Of a stretch of DNA of 64,000 bases, positions 39,901-46,582 are shown piece by piece. Every line of letters starts with the position of its first letter. Within the stretch, counting starts at the first letter, position 1. The DNA is taken from the NCBI RefSeq assembly GCF_036320965.1, contig NC_092242.1:63599020-63663019 (forward strand), written 5' to 3'. A program made the translations under genes and the position numbers. Origin of the DNA: Panulirus ornatus. Taxonomy: Eukaryota > Arthropoda > Malacostraca > Decapoda > Palinuridae. Under the pieces are notes generated by a model. The model had not been told where the DNA came from. It saw only the letters and a list, made by a program, of their open reading frames with translations, and did not search any database.

Positions 39901-40482
39901 CCCTCAGCATACCATAGACCTACCTCTTACCTTAAGACCTTTACATTACCTCCCTCACCACCTTGTTCATAACAAATTAGAGAACCAATTTAATTTTCAT
40001 TTTTATTATATTTCATTTAGTATGAATAAAATTCAAGTTGTATTGAAAAATTCATGTCTTGTACAGCCATCATTGTATACATTAAATATGCCTATGACGA
40101 TGGATTTTTAGGAAATAGAATCATGTCCAATGTGAGCATCATTGAAATACCTTTACTACTCATAGGTAGTGAGTCTCATCGTCGAGGAGTAGAAGTAGCA
40201 CCTGGACCTGTCATTCAAGATGCACACAGTGAACAAGACTGCACAAATGAAAGTAAACATATTGCATTGAACATGATAGTGCCACACTACCAAGATCAGA
40301 AAATGGAAAGTAGTAAAAGTTCATCCTCTCATCTTGGACCTGCTAGTGAGGAAGACCGAAAACGCCGTGGATCAACATCAATCTTTGTTAATGCTCTTGG
40401 ACACAGTGCTCAGAAAGCAAGTCGTTGTGGGGATTCAGCTTCTTCTACCATTCAGTACCTTAATAACAACATACAAATGTAA
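13131..40482 (+). CDS. NADSYN1: NADSYN1, glutamine-dependent NAD+ synthetase (complete, 14 coding exons)
   Basis: The enzyme makes NAD+ from deamido-NAD+, ATP and glutamine in the cytosol, the last step of the de novo and Preiss-Handler routes. Exons join in frame to 2526 bases (841 residues). The N-terminal nitrilase-type glutaminase (about 1-300) starts [19 protein letters not shown] and keeps the triad E45 (GPELEIS), K114 (LIRPK) and C175 (YEICEELW). The synthetase domain has the ATP P-loop SGGVDS (357-362) and [14 protein letters not shown] (528-541). [16 protein letters not shown] and [12 protein letters not shown] mark its C-terminal part. Human NADSYN1 has 706 residues. The excess is a Ser-rich, low-complexity tail from about residue 691, supported by clean splice phases. 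Thirteen introns between coding exons include one GC-AG intron. Introns are loaded with LINE copies on both strands. Confidence 0.96.
13600..13900 (+). mobile_element. degraded LINE-A 3' fragment
   Basis: The sequence parallels the LINE-A stretch encoding [10 protein letters not shown] to VNW, with many substitutions and stops. An old copy in the intron after coding exon 1. A 25-bp tandem duplication lies just upstream at 13421-13470. Confidence 0.6.
14033..14203 (+). CDS. NADSYN1: NADSYN1 coding exon 2 (residues 49-106)
   Basis: Encodes [18 protein letters not shown] through [11 protein letters not shown]. Acceptor TTTTTTTAG, donor gtaaga. Confidence 0.95.
14204..17158. other. NADSYN1 intron, mostly unremarkable
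   Basis: About 3 kb of AT-rich intron. I see no LINE-A protein similarity and no splice-flanked coding frame. Short homopolymer runs only. Confidence 0.5.
17159..17243 (+). CDS. NADSYN1: NADSYN1 coding exon 3 (residues 106-134)
   Basis: Encodes [19 protein letters not shown] then TRWFTAWRK, with the catalytic K114. Acceptor GCACACAG, donor gtaaag, phase 0. Confidence 0.95.
17955..18100 (+). CDS. NADSYN1: NADSYN1 coding exon 4 (residues 135-183)
   Basis: Encodes [19 protein letters not shown] and [15 protein letters not shown] with nucleophile C175. Acceptor TATTTTCAG, donor gtaagc. Confidence 0.95.
18240..19260 (+). mobile_element. degraded LINE-A copy
   Basis: It follows the LINE-A order from the [18 protein letters not shown] segment (about 18395) through a decayed MDGV segment (18715) to [20 protein letters not shown] (about 18850-18915). 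The 3' portion is scrambled and riddled with stops. It is among the more 5'-extended but oldest copies, in the intron after coding exon 4. Confidence 0.75.
19389..19549 (+). CDS. NADSYN1: NADSYN1 coding exon 5 (residues 183-237)
   Basis: Encodes [19 protein letters not shown] through [14 protein letters not shown]. Acceptor CCTTCACAG, donor gtaaga. Confidence 0.95.
19960..20610 (-). repeat. repeat family C copy with internal ~12-bp minisatellite
   Basis: Reverse-complement match to 56145-56880: conserved ends, a TAGGTAGRAGYAKTAGG-type array at 20275-20440, and a CCCTTTGAGGGAGTTCCAG block at 20550-20575. See the finding on this family. Confidence 0.65.
20653..21115 (-). mobile_element. LINE-A 3' fragment with internal deletion
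   Basis: The minus strand encodes [19 protein letters not shown] and [18 protein letters not shown] jump at about 20870 joins this to the more distal TA-rich 3' UTR and the CATTTCATGTGTAGCGGGG module. Confidence 0.8.
21590..22045 (+). repeat. repeat family C copy
   Basis: Begins after a CTATCTGTCTATATCTC run, has the conserved TTGGGAACTCCCTTGGAGGG block, then a CTACYTAMTGCTYCT array (21790-21960) and the GCCAAAAGGCAAGGC end block. It is inverted relative to the copy at 19960-20610. Confidence 0.65.
22243..22439 (+). CDS. NADSYN1: NADSYN1 coding exon 6 (residues 237-302)
   Basis: Encodes [20 protein letters not shown] through [10 protein letters not shown], closing the glutaminase domain. 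Acceptor AATCAACAG, donor gtatct, phase 0. Confidence 0.94.
22910..23215 (+). mobile_element. host LINE-A copy, left half (split by insertion)
   Basis: Intact frame [20 protein letters not shown] to VNGLNQGM. It is interrupted after CATGTGAAG at 23207-23215 by the opposite-strand copy. It resumes with the same 9 bases at 24545. Confidence 0.9.
23216..24544 (-). mobile_element. LINE-A copy with long intact RT frame, inserted in another LINE-A
   Basis: A minus-strand frame at 23421-24617 gives 398 codons without a stop. RT landmarks in order are [20 protein letters not shown] (a palm motif), [38 protein letters not shown] and [31 protein letters not shown] tail and a YRG end follow. The 3' poly-A is the T run at about 23216-23234. 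The 5' end is truncated and lacks the endonuclease domain, so it is not autonomous. A 9-bp target duplication flanks it. It lies in the intron between NADSYN1 coding exons 6 and 7, opposite to the gene. Confidence 0.93.
24545..24977 (+). mobile_element. host LINE-A copy, right half (3' UTR)
   Basis: Continues from the insertion point with GTGTCTAGGGTAAACCATGG. It holds the 3' UTR modules, a (TA)n run at 24801-24825 and the terminal core CTACCTTGCTAATGGGGGAG before an A-rich tail. Confidence 0.88.
25017..25268 (+). CDS. NADSYN1: NADSYN1 coding exon 7 (residues 303-386)
   Basis: Encodes the start of the synthetase domain: [20 protein letters not shown] and the P-loop [12 protein letters not shown]. 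Acceptor CTCCTTGTAG, donor gtatag, phase 0 at both ends. Confidence 0.96.
25381..25577 (+). mobile_element. SINE-like element, internally deleted, with 26-bp target duplication
   Basis: Runs from CCCTGGGGATAGGGGAG through the CGTGTCGTAGAAGGCGACT block and a T-rich middle to GCGGGAAACGGCGAATAGTA and an A-rich tail. About 50 bases just before the tail core are missing relative to other copies. Identical 26-base direct repeats flank it at 25355-25380 and 25578-25603. Confidence 0.85.
26356..26516 (+). CDS. NADSYN1: NADSYN1 coding exon 8 (residues 387-440)
   Basis: Encodes [20 protein letters not shown] through AKLLSQQIG. Acceptor TTTCGATAG, donor gtggtc (weak), phase 2. Confidence 0.93.
26685..27660 (+). 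mobile_element. degraded LINE-A copy
   Basis: Collinear with LINE-A from the FMDGV region (26690) through an FADN(M) remnant of the RT palm (about 26795), YLGVDM (26965) and a GCEAW remnant (about 27135-27160) to the 3' UTR. Many stops. Confidence 0.75.
27872..28046 (+). CDS. NADSYN1: NADSYN1 coding exon 9 (residues 440-498)
   Basis: Encodes [20 protein letters not shown] and [20 protein letters not shown]. Acceptor TTTATTCAG, donor gtgagg, phase 0. Confidence 0.95.
28890..29560 (+). mobile_element. CR1/Jockey-like LINE 3' fragment
   Basis: Reads [20 protein letters not shown] and [16 protein letters not shown], the FADDTKLG-type palm region with Ala replaced by Val, then DKLMDWFIR and a stop. 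Later out-of-frame pieces give [16 protein letters not shown] and [17 protein letters not shown], typical of the CR1/Jockey C-terminus. Distinct from LINE-A. Confidence 0.7.
30528..30703 (+). CDS. NADSYN1: NADSYN1 coding exon 10 (residues 499-557)
   Basis: Encodes [20 protein letters not shown] and [20 protein letters not shown]. Ends GACAG before gcaagt, a GC donor. Reading to the nearby GT instead would give a stop in the next exon. Confidence 0.95.
30704..30709 (+). promoter_or_regulatory. NADSYN1: non-canonical GC 5' splice site
   Basis: GACAG followed by gcaagt. Joining here to 32918 keeps the frame and gives [11 protein letters not shown]. The only nearby alternative GT (30708) gives an immediate stop. 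Confidence 0.85.
30784..31518 (-). mobile_element. LINE-A 3' UTR fragments with (TA)n
   Basis: Two tail cores (about 30822-30870 and 31008-31060) are separated by a (TA)n run at 30884-30926, followed by the distal 3' UTR modules up to CACCCTCCTGCATGTTTAGG. One tail probably inserted next to the other. Confidence 0.75.
31519..31710 (-). mobile_element. SINE-like element, diverged, truncated at its 3' core
   Basis: Matches the family from the AGGACTAAGCCTTAGAGGGA block through GGATTTCCAGCCCCCCGCTC to CCCCAGGGAT. It directly abuts the LINE-A fragment. Confidence 0.7.
31728..31815 (+). repeat. repeat family C fragment
   Basis: Contains the TGTTCCCTCTGGGAATTCCA and GGGGGTGGCCAAGG blocks that begin family C copies at 21610 and 56170. 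Confidence 0.55.
32258..32447 (-). mobile_element. SINE-like element
   Basis: Starts at CATACTATTCGCCATTTCCC with the full GC core and TGGAAAATA middle, and ends after TACGACACGCAGGGAA, so its 5' end is truncated. A diverged second copy appears to follow at about 32555-32670. Confidence 0.8.
32918..33140 (+). CDS. NADSYN1: NADSYN1 coding exon 11 (residues 557-631)
   Basis: Encodes [40 protein letters not shown] and [13 protein letters not shown]. Acceptor GTTGCAG, donor gtttgt, phase 0. Confidence 0.95.
33381..33575. repeat. ~97-bp imperfect tandem duplication
   Basis: Two adjacent copies, each containing GGGGCCTCCTTCTGTATAT and GGAGCTAGAAGTAGACAGA, in a NADSYN1 intron. Confidence 0.7.
33960..36300 (-). 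mobile_element. CR1/Jockey-like LINE, degraded endonuclease-RT
   Basis: The minus strand reads [34 protein letters not shown] and [12 protein letters not shown] (34753-35004), the canonical CR1/Jockey RT fingers-to-palm order. Upstream on that strand (about 36040) an MGDSN remnant fits the endonuclease MGDFN motif. A 28-bp triplicated stretch sits at 35110-35190. Stops throughout; inactive. Confidence 0.7.
36742..36918 (+). CDS. NADSYN1: NADSYN1 coding exon 12 (residues 632-690)
   Basis: Encodes [40 protein letters not shown] and [17 protein letters not shown], the conserved end of the synthetase domain. Acceptor TTTTTCAG, donor gtgagt. Confidence 0.95.
37235..37526. mobile_element. candidate TA-flanked non-autonomous DNA transposon relic
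   Basis: The left end after TA reads CAGGGGGTACCTAACTTAAG. The reverse complement of the right end contains AGGGGTCCCCAGGTTATGAA, an imperfect inverted pair. No coding capacity. Borders are approximate. Confidence 0.4.
37700..38030 (-). mobile_element. degraded LINE-A 3' fragment with 71-bp duplication
   Basis: Contains LINE-A 3' UTR and C-terminal sequence (CTCACTCATTTTCTCCATAT region). A 71-base unit starting CCTCATTTGCACACATCCAG is perfectly duplicated at 37757-37827 and 37828-37898. Confidence 0.65.
38301..38439 (+). CDS. NADSYN1: NADSYN1 coding exon 13 (C-terminal tail, residues 691-737)
   Basis: Encodes [20 protein letters not shown] and [17 protein letters not shown]. Acceptor CTCCAAAG is weak in pyrimidines. 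Donor gtaaga. The tail is absent from the vertebrate enzyme. Exon calling rests on phase continuity with its neighbours. Confidence 0.75.
38670..40010 (-). mobile_element. degraded LINE-A copy, interrupted
   Basis: Collinear with LINE-A from the 3' UTR (CATTTGCACACATCC) and C-terminal coding region to the RT core in reverse. It is broken between about 39060 and 39400 by unrelated AT-rich sequence. Numerous stops. Confidence 0.6.
40166..40482 (+). CDS. NADSYN1: NADSYN1 coding exon 14 (residues 737-841 and stop)
   Basis: Encodes [20 protein letters not shown], a Lys/Ser-rich stretch ([15 protein letters not shown]) and ends YLNNNIQM with TAA at 40480-40482. Acceptor CTCATAG, phase matches exon 13. 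Not recognised as a domain. Confidence 0.8.
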
Positions 40483-40574
40483 AGAGTTTTTTAGTAGATA
40501 ATAACATTTTAGATTTTTTTTTTCATATGTAATTGCTTTTTCCAACTTTGTATAGGAAACATCAGGAATGTGAT

Positions 40575-40901
40575 AATACTGGCCTCACTTACACATCTCC
40601 ACTCTCCAGCTGTCAAGTATGATTTACTGAAACCAGCACTTACCATCCACAACCAGGTCTTTTAGATTGCTTCATATGCTCTGGATCAGTCCATTACCAT
40701 CTTGTTGATCCTATATTTCACATGAATCCAGTTCATTCTATCCTATGCATGCCTTTCATTTTCCTGAATGTTTAGGCCCCAGTACCCCAAAGCCTCCTTC
40801 AGTCATTCCTTTCATCTCCTTCTAGGTCTCCCTATTCCCATTTGTTTCATCTACTTTTAATATTAAGATCCTCTTAGTCAGTCTTTCTTTGCTCATCTTT
40901 G

Positions 40902-40905
<4 letters not shown>
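40575..40905 (-). mobile_element. degraded LINE-A copy, part 1
   Basis: 3' UTR and C-terminal LINE-A sequence (ATGTTTAGGCCCCAGTACCC region). It is interrupted by a (TA)n run and the SINE pair, and probably continues at 41540. Confidence 0.6.

Positions 40906-40911
<6 letters not shown>

Positions 40912-40933
<22 letters not shown>
40912..40933. repeat. (TA)n microsatellite
   Basis: Uninterrupted TA repeat, followed directly by a T run and a SINE-like element. Confidence 0.9.
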
Positions 40934-40949
<16 letters not shown>

Positions 40950-41158
40950 CATACTATCCGCCATTTCCCGCGACAGCGAGGTAGCGTTAAGAACAGAGGA
41001 CTGGGCCTTTGAGGAAATATCCTCACCTGGCCCTCTTCTCTGTTCCTTCTTTTGGAAAATTAAAAAAAAAGAAAAAAAAAACGAGAGGGGAGGATTTCCA
41101 GCCCCCCGCTCCCTTCCCTTTTAGTCGCCTCCTACGACACGCAGGGAATACGTGGGAA
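40950..41158 (-). mobile_element. SINE-like element, left arm of an inverted pair
   Basis: Begins ATACTATCCGCCATTTCCCG, has the full central region, and ends within CACGCAGGGAATACGTGGGA. It lies head to head with the next copy. Confidence 0.9.
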
Positions 41159-41391
41159 TATTCCCTGGGGATAGGGGAGAAAGAATACTTCCCACGTATT
41201 CCCTGCGTGTCATAGAAGGCGACTAAAAGGGAAGGGAGCGGGGGGCTGGAAATCCTCCCCTCTCGTTTTTTTTTTTTTTATTTTCCAAAAGAAGGAACAG
41301 AGAAGAGGTCCAGGTGAGGATATTCCCTCAAAGGCCCAGTCCTCTGTTCTTAACGCTACCTCGCTATCGCGGGAAATAGCGAATAGTATGA
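41159..41391 (+). mobile_element. SINE-like element, right arm of an inverted pair (near full length)
   Basis: From CCCTGGGGATAGGGGAGAAA through GAAGGAACAGAGAAGAGGTC and CAAAGGCCCAGTCCTCTGTT to the core CGCTACCTCGCTATCGCGGG and GCGAATAGTATGAC with an A tail. This copy gives the family length of about 230 bp. Confidence 0.92.
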
Positions 41392-41539
41392 CAAAAAAAA
41401 AATGCTTAATATAATGCCTTTATTGATTTATATATATACATTATTAGTTTTGTTATTCTTACCAAAGTTATAATATGTTTAGGCCTGTATAATCGTAATA
41501 TATTAGGCCGGTGGTACGAGAATGGCAGAAATAAGCCAC

Positions 41540-42330
41540 CTGAGCTAGAGTTTGTGTGTGGCTTCCCTTTCTCCCATTAGATCACAGAAGATATTACAGT
41601 CCTCCTAAGTTCATACCATTTCTGCATATCCCAATCAGCTCTCAATCAGACTGCTCTTACTGTCACTCTTCTCTCCTATACTTTTATTCCTTATGTGAAC
41701 AACCAGCCGTACAACAAATATTCTTCAGCATTACATTTTCAACATATCCACCCTCTCCCTTTATTTTACATTCAAGACCCAAGACACATCCATACTACAC
41801 TTAAGACTAATGTACCTAAAATATACCCATCTTTGTCTTAACATGCACCCATCCTCCATCTTTTGATTCTTTTCAGCTCCCATAGTTCTATCTGCTGCCA
41901 TGTCCATTCTTAGGTACTTTAAAGCATTCCACTTCCTTCATGTCCTCACTATTTAGTTATATACAGATTCCCTCATGCACCTCTTACCTTACTTTTGTTT
42001 ACATTTACTCCAAACTTTTTCTTTCACACACTCTCCCAAACTCTACTGCCAGCTTCTAAAGATTCTATCTGGTCTTCCATCACATCCATGTCATCATCAA
42101 ACTGCAGCTGATTCATCTTCCATACTTTATTATGTGAAACACACCCTAGACCTGCACCTCAGTCTAAGATTCTTACATTCACCTCCCTCATCACCTTGTC
42201 TGTAAACAGATTAATCAGTCTTGATGACATTATACATCTTTGCTGCACACCCACCTTCACCTTCACACTTACCTTCCCCTCTTCTTACTTGTACAGATGT
42301 CTTCACAGTTCTTCACTGCTTTTCATAACT
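41540..42330 (-). mobile_element. degraded LINE-A copy, part 2
   Basis: Continues the LINE-A order in reverse: a VVPT-like region near 41700, FRYLG-like near 41920, then the palm region (TCATCATCAAACTGCAGC near 42091) and an FMDGV-like block (42195-42240). Heavily decayed. Confidence 0.6.
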
Positions 42331-42785
42331 TTAGAATTTTAAGAGTTACAATATTTTAATGATGACATGATTAATTAATCTGGGGCACTTGACAGGACTA
42401 TAAAAAGACATTTGCAACATTATACTTATAGAGGTTGTGTCTCTTTTAATTTGGTTTGGGTTTGTGGAAACATGATGGTAATAAAAAAAATAACAGCAGT
42501 CTTTTTGTTGTAAAGTTACACTTCAATAATCATTTTGATGTAATACTGAATTTATAGAATTCATTGTATTGAGCCATTGTATTCAATTCCAGAAGTGAGC
42601 CATGCAGCCAACCAGGTTCATTTAGGTAATAGCTTGTATGGTTCTACAGTTTGTAGCATGTTTTGCATATAAGCCTCTGAATTTAAGTATCCAGCAATTG
42701 TGATTTATTGCCAAGCTCAAATAAGCTATTAGTAAACAATAACTTAGTCAAAACCTCCTGTGTATTTTTTTTTTCTTTTTTTTTT
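42331..42785. other. intergenic, nothing recognised
   Basis: AT-rich spacer between LINE and SINE copies downstream of NADSYN1. Confidence 0.5.
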
Positions 42786-43016
42786 TCAAACTATTCGCCA
42801 TTTCCCGCATCAGCGAGGTAGCGTTAAGAACAGAGAACTGGGCCACTGAGGGAATATCCTCACCCCAGTGGCCCCCTTCTCTGTTCCTTCTTTTGGAAAA
42901 TTAAAAAAAATTGAGAGGGGAGGATTTCCAGCCCCCCGCTCCCTCCCCTTTTAGTCGCCTTCTACGACACGCAGGGAATACGTGGGAAGTATTCTTTCTC
43001 CCCTATCCCCAGGGAT
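42786..43016 (-). mobile_element. SINE-like element, full length
   Basis: Poly-T, then AAACTATTCGCCATTTCCCG and GCGAGGTAGCGTTAAGAACA to TTCTCCCCTATCCCCAGGGA. Confidence 0.9.
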
Positions 43017-43900
43017 TTTTTTACATATGCTTATTTATAAGTTTTTTGTACTGCTTTTATGAAAGTGATCATAATTATTTAAGTGAATACTTTATTGGTA
43101 TGACTGCATTATAAAACTTCATTGTGTAATTATTTTTCATATGTTTCATCAGTTCTGCCTTGACAGTTTATGCTGATTAATGATATTCAACAAATGTTTA
43201 TGCACAGTGTATACACTTGTAGCTACTGCTCATGAGGGTAAGATGTATATACGTATATATGTATATATATGCATAAAGTTGTTTGCCTCTTTGTGTTCTT
43301 ATGGGTGCATATCGCTTCAAAGTCAGAGTGAGCTTTACAGAAATAATCTAATTGCCCACATCTGCCTCTGTTTCCACTTCATTAAAGTTTTGAGTAATTC
43401 CTTCAATTTATTTGACCAGCTAGGCTGTAATCATTGTTTACTATATTCATTTAATGCCATTAGGTATTTTTCTGTTTTAGGAGTTACTGTAAGCAGTTAT
43501 TTATTGTGTAAGTCTATGGGTGTATGATGAACACATGAACGAAGAAAACTTGAAATGTGGTCTTTGAATTGGCCAAAATCTTTTTTTCAAAAGTATGCAT
43601 AGACTTTAATTCACTCCATCATACTAGGCAGAATAATGCATGTCCTTTTAATTGCATGAAATTAACAGGTTGACATTATTTAAGATGGTAGTGGGAAAGC
43701 AGTTAAATGTTGAGAAATGCATGGCACTGTTAGAAAATTTGAGATCCATGGTGAATTGGAGCAGTATTCATCTCCTTTTTTTTTTTCTACAGAACTTACA
43801 AGAGCCCCATTCACATGTGTACAGTTTACCTTTGCAACCCAAAATTCATAGGGACTAAGGTGGAATTTGCACTTTGATAGGAAATGCATATTAAATCAAT
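43017..43900. other. intergenic, nothing recognised
   Basis: AT-rich. Short open frames only, no splice-flanked coding. Confidence 0.5.
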
Positions 43901-43901
43901 A

Positions 43902-44403
43902 CATGTTGAGTATCCCTTATCCGAAATACCTGTGACCAGAAGTGTTTCGGATTTTGGAATATTTGCATATACATAATGAGATATATCTTTAGGATGGGAC
44001 CCAAGTCTTAACACAAAATCCATTTATGTTTCATATACACCATATACACATGCTCTGAAGGTACTTTATAATATTTTCAATAATTTTGCACATAACACAA
44101 AGTTTGTATAACACTGAACACCAGAGAGCAGAGCTGTCATAACCTCAGCTGCCCATGTGGACAATCTGTGGTTGTTTGACATCACTTTCATTCCTGACTG
44201 AATTTACATGCTATGGATAAGCAATCATTTTTTACTTATTCACACATAAGTACTTAACAGTCAAATGAATATGGAATGCCACTGATACAGTAGAAAATAA
44301 TGAGTTAAGGTGTGGAATTTTCTACTTGCAACATCATGTTGCAGCTCAAAATGTTACGGATTTTGAAGCAGTTTGGATTTTTGGATTGGGGATGCTCAAC
44401 CTG
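43902..44403. mobile_element. Tigger/MER2-like non-autonomous DNA transposon
   Basis: Flanked by TA on both sides (43900-43901, 44404-44405). The left end CATGTTGAGTATCCCTTATC and the reverse complement of the right end CAGGTTGAGCATCCCCAATC are terminal inverted repeats. Interior phrases such as TTTTGGAATATTTGCATATA, CATAATGAGATATATC, GATGGGACCCAAGTCTTAAC and CCCATGTGGACAATCTGTGG resemble, from memory, the mammalian MER2/Tigger consensus. No transposase frame is present. Confidence 0.8.
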
Positions 44404-44864
44404 TAATGAAAAGACAAAGATATATATAAAACATGGTAAATGATGTGACACTACAATAGTTTAGAAAGAAATGTCCCGTGGTTTTGACAGCAATTCATGG
44501 GAAGTACAGGCTGTGACACCATTACTGCATGGTCTTTATTGATATAGTTTGATAAATCATATAGTTTAGGTAATGTATTAATTGTGTAGAAATAAAAAGG
44601 TAATCAAACTTTGTTTAATTGCTGATTCAAAAGAATGATAATGAAAACTTCAAGAACAAGGTCACTAACATTCCATTTATTTTATATTAGTCTGAAGTGT
44701 TGAAAAAAATATTAAAGGCCTGTCAAATTTCTAATGATTAGAATTTGATGTGTAGAACATGGTAAACATTAAAATGTTAGGATAAGTTAGAAAGGAATCT
44801 ACTTTTATTTTCAACTGTGGTAACGAGAGTCTTGAGATGTGTGGGCTACAACATTTATTTATTT

Positions 44865-45004
44865 ATTCATTATACTTTGTCGCTGTCTCCCTCTTTAGCG
44901 AGGTAGCGCTAGGAAACAGACGAAAGAATGGCCCAACCCACCCACGTACACATGTATATACATACACGTCCACACACAGCACATACACATATCTATACAT
45001 CTCC

Positions 45005-45073
<69 letters not shown>

Positions 45074-45295
45074 CATATACATATATACACATGTACATAA
45101 TTCATAATGTCTGCCCTTATTCATTTCCGTCGCCATCCCGCCACACATGAAATGACAGCCCCCTCCCCCCTCATGTGCGCGGGGTAACGCTAGGAAAAGA
45201 CAACAAAGGCCACATTCGATCACACTCAGTCTCTAGCTGTCATGTATAATGCACCGAAACCACAGCTCCTTTTCCACATCCAGGCCCCAGGAAAC
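44865..45295 (-). mobile_element. LINE-A 3' UTR fragment
   Basis: Tail core CGCTGTCTCCCTCTTTAGCG with GGTAGCGCTAGGAAACAGAC, then a (TA)n run, the CACATGAAATGACAGCCCCC module and CACAGCTCCTTTTCCACATC. A related short core follows at 45297-45365. Confidence 0.8.
45006..45066. repeat. (TA)n microsatellite, ~30 units
   Basis: Uninterrupted TA run inside the LINE-A 3' UTR, where shorter (TA)n or (TG)n runs occur in other copies. Confidence 0.95.
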
Positions 45296-45365
45296 TTGAT
45301 CACCGTTTCCTGCTTTAGCGATATAGCGCCAGAAACATGAAGAAAGGCCACATCCGCACATCCAC

Positions 45366-46480
45366 TTACTTGACTGGAGCAACACTCAGATGACTGTTTC
45401 TTGACATTTGACTGTTGATAGAAATGTAATAGGATCTAGCATTATTAAACACAGCTTTCATAATAATCTCAACATCAGTGTACGCATGCACAAATTAGAT
45501 CCTTATCATTATCAAAAGAATTTTTAACATGTGCCAAAAGAATTTTTAACATGTACTAGTTTGTTTATGAGTTAATGATTGCAAATCCATTACTGACTCT
45601 TGCCTTTCTTGACGTACCGCTTGTCGTTTGATAACATCAGAGTTCAATATCCTCATTATTTCTGTATCTTTAAAGATGTAAATTATCAAAACCACACCCA
45701 AAATTTTCCAAAACCCACCCATCCATAGTACTCGTAAATGTGCTCAGTCTTTTAATATTCGATTGTAATCATTATGAAATCAATCTATTTCGTAACTAGT
45801 TCAATTATGATTTTGCAATCCCTTAATGTTATTTCTTTACTTTGTGACATCAATTATCTTAAATGTGTTATTAGATTCACATTGGAAGTGTATTTTTAAT
45901 TTCCTTATGTGCTATCTTCGGTATGTAATATATATATTTGTATTTTGCGGCATGAATCCAGATCAAACAAAGCCCACAAATTTAGAAAATCGAACAAGGA
46001 ATTATCGTTGATTTTGCCCGGCCGTCTGTGTCATCTGAGTTCAGATATTCATCTTGCGTTCAATAAATGCTAACATTAACTATCACAGTAACATTTTACT
46101 TGAAATGATATTGTACCCGTAAATTGTTTTTATCGAGGCAGAATATCAGATTATATTGAGGACCACATCAGAAATAAGTATATGTAATTATACTTCATAT
46201 GTCGTCGTCGATGATCATAGAATGAATATTTCACCAAAAATAAACTGAACTCATTTGAGTGTCATTGAATAGGCTCGTTTCCTTCGTGCTATCTATTATT
46301 TACACCAACCTTATTGATTTATAGAAAACCATTAGGTACAAGAAGACTTTATTCATCAATTTTGACATTAACCGTAACAACAAGTATCATGGGGAGAAAA
46401 TAAAATTGGTTTATTAGGAGCTATAAACTAGAAATTTACTCTGGTGAAAATAGCTTTGCTTTGGTTTGGATTCTGGTGTC
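45366..46480. other. USP5 upstream region
   Basis: AT-rich, no recognised elements. Must include the USP5 promoter if the first coding exon is also the first exon. No CpG-rich block or clear TATA is visible near 46481. A 22-bp tandem duplication sits near 45516-45558. Confidence 0.4.
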
Positions 46481-46582
46481 ATGACAATGGAGAAGTTGAG
46501 GAATCATTTTAGCAAAATACGCATTCCCAAGGGCGGGGACAGAGTTTACAAGGATGAATGCATGCTCTGCTATGACACCCCA
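46481..46582 (+). CDS. USP5: USP5 coding exon 1 (residues 1-34)
   Basis: [20 protein letters not shown] then [14 protein letters not shown], donor gtaagt, phase 0. A second in-frame ATG lies at 46487. Length to the DTP junction equals the human protein. Confidence 0.9.

Noticed and set aside
46466..46480. Upstream TTG-initiated extension of USP5 exon 1
   Set aside because: Animal genes rarely use TTG; the ATG at 46481 gives the family's normal N-terminal length.
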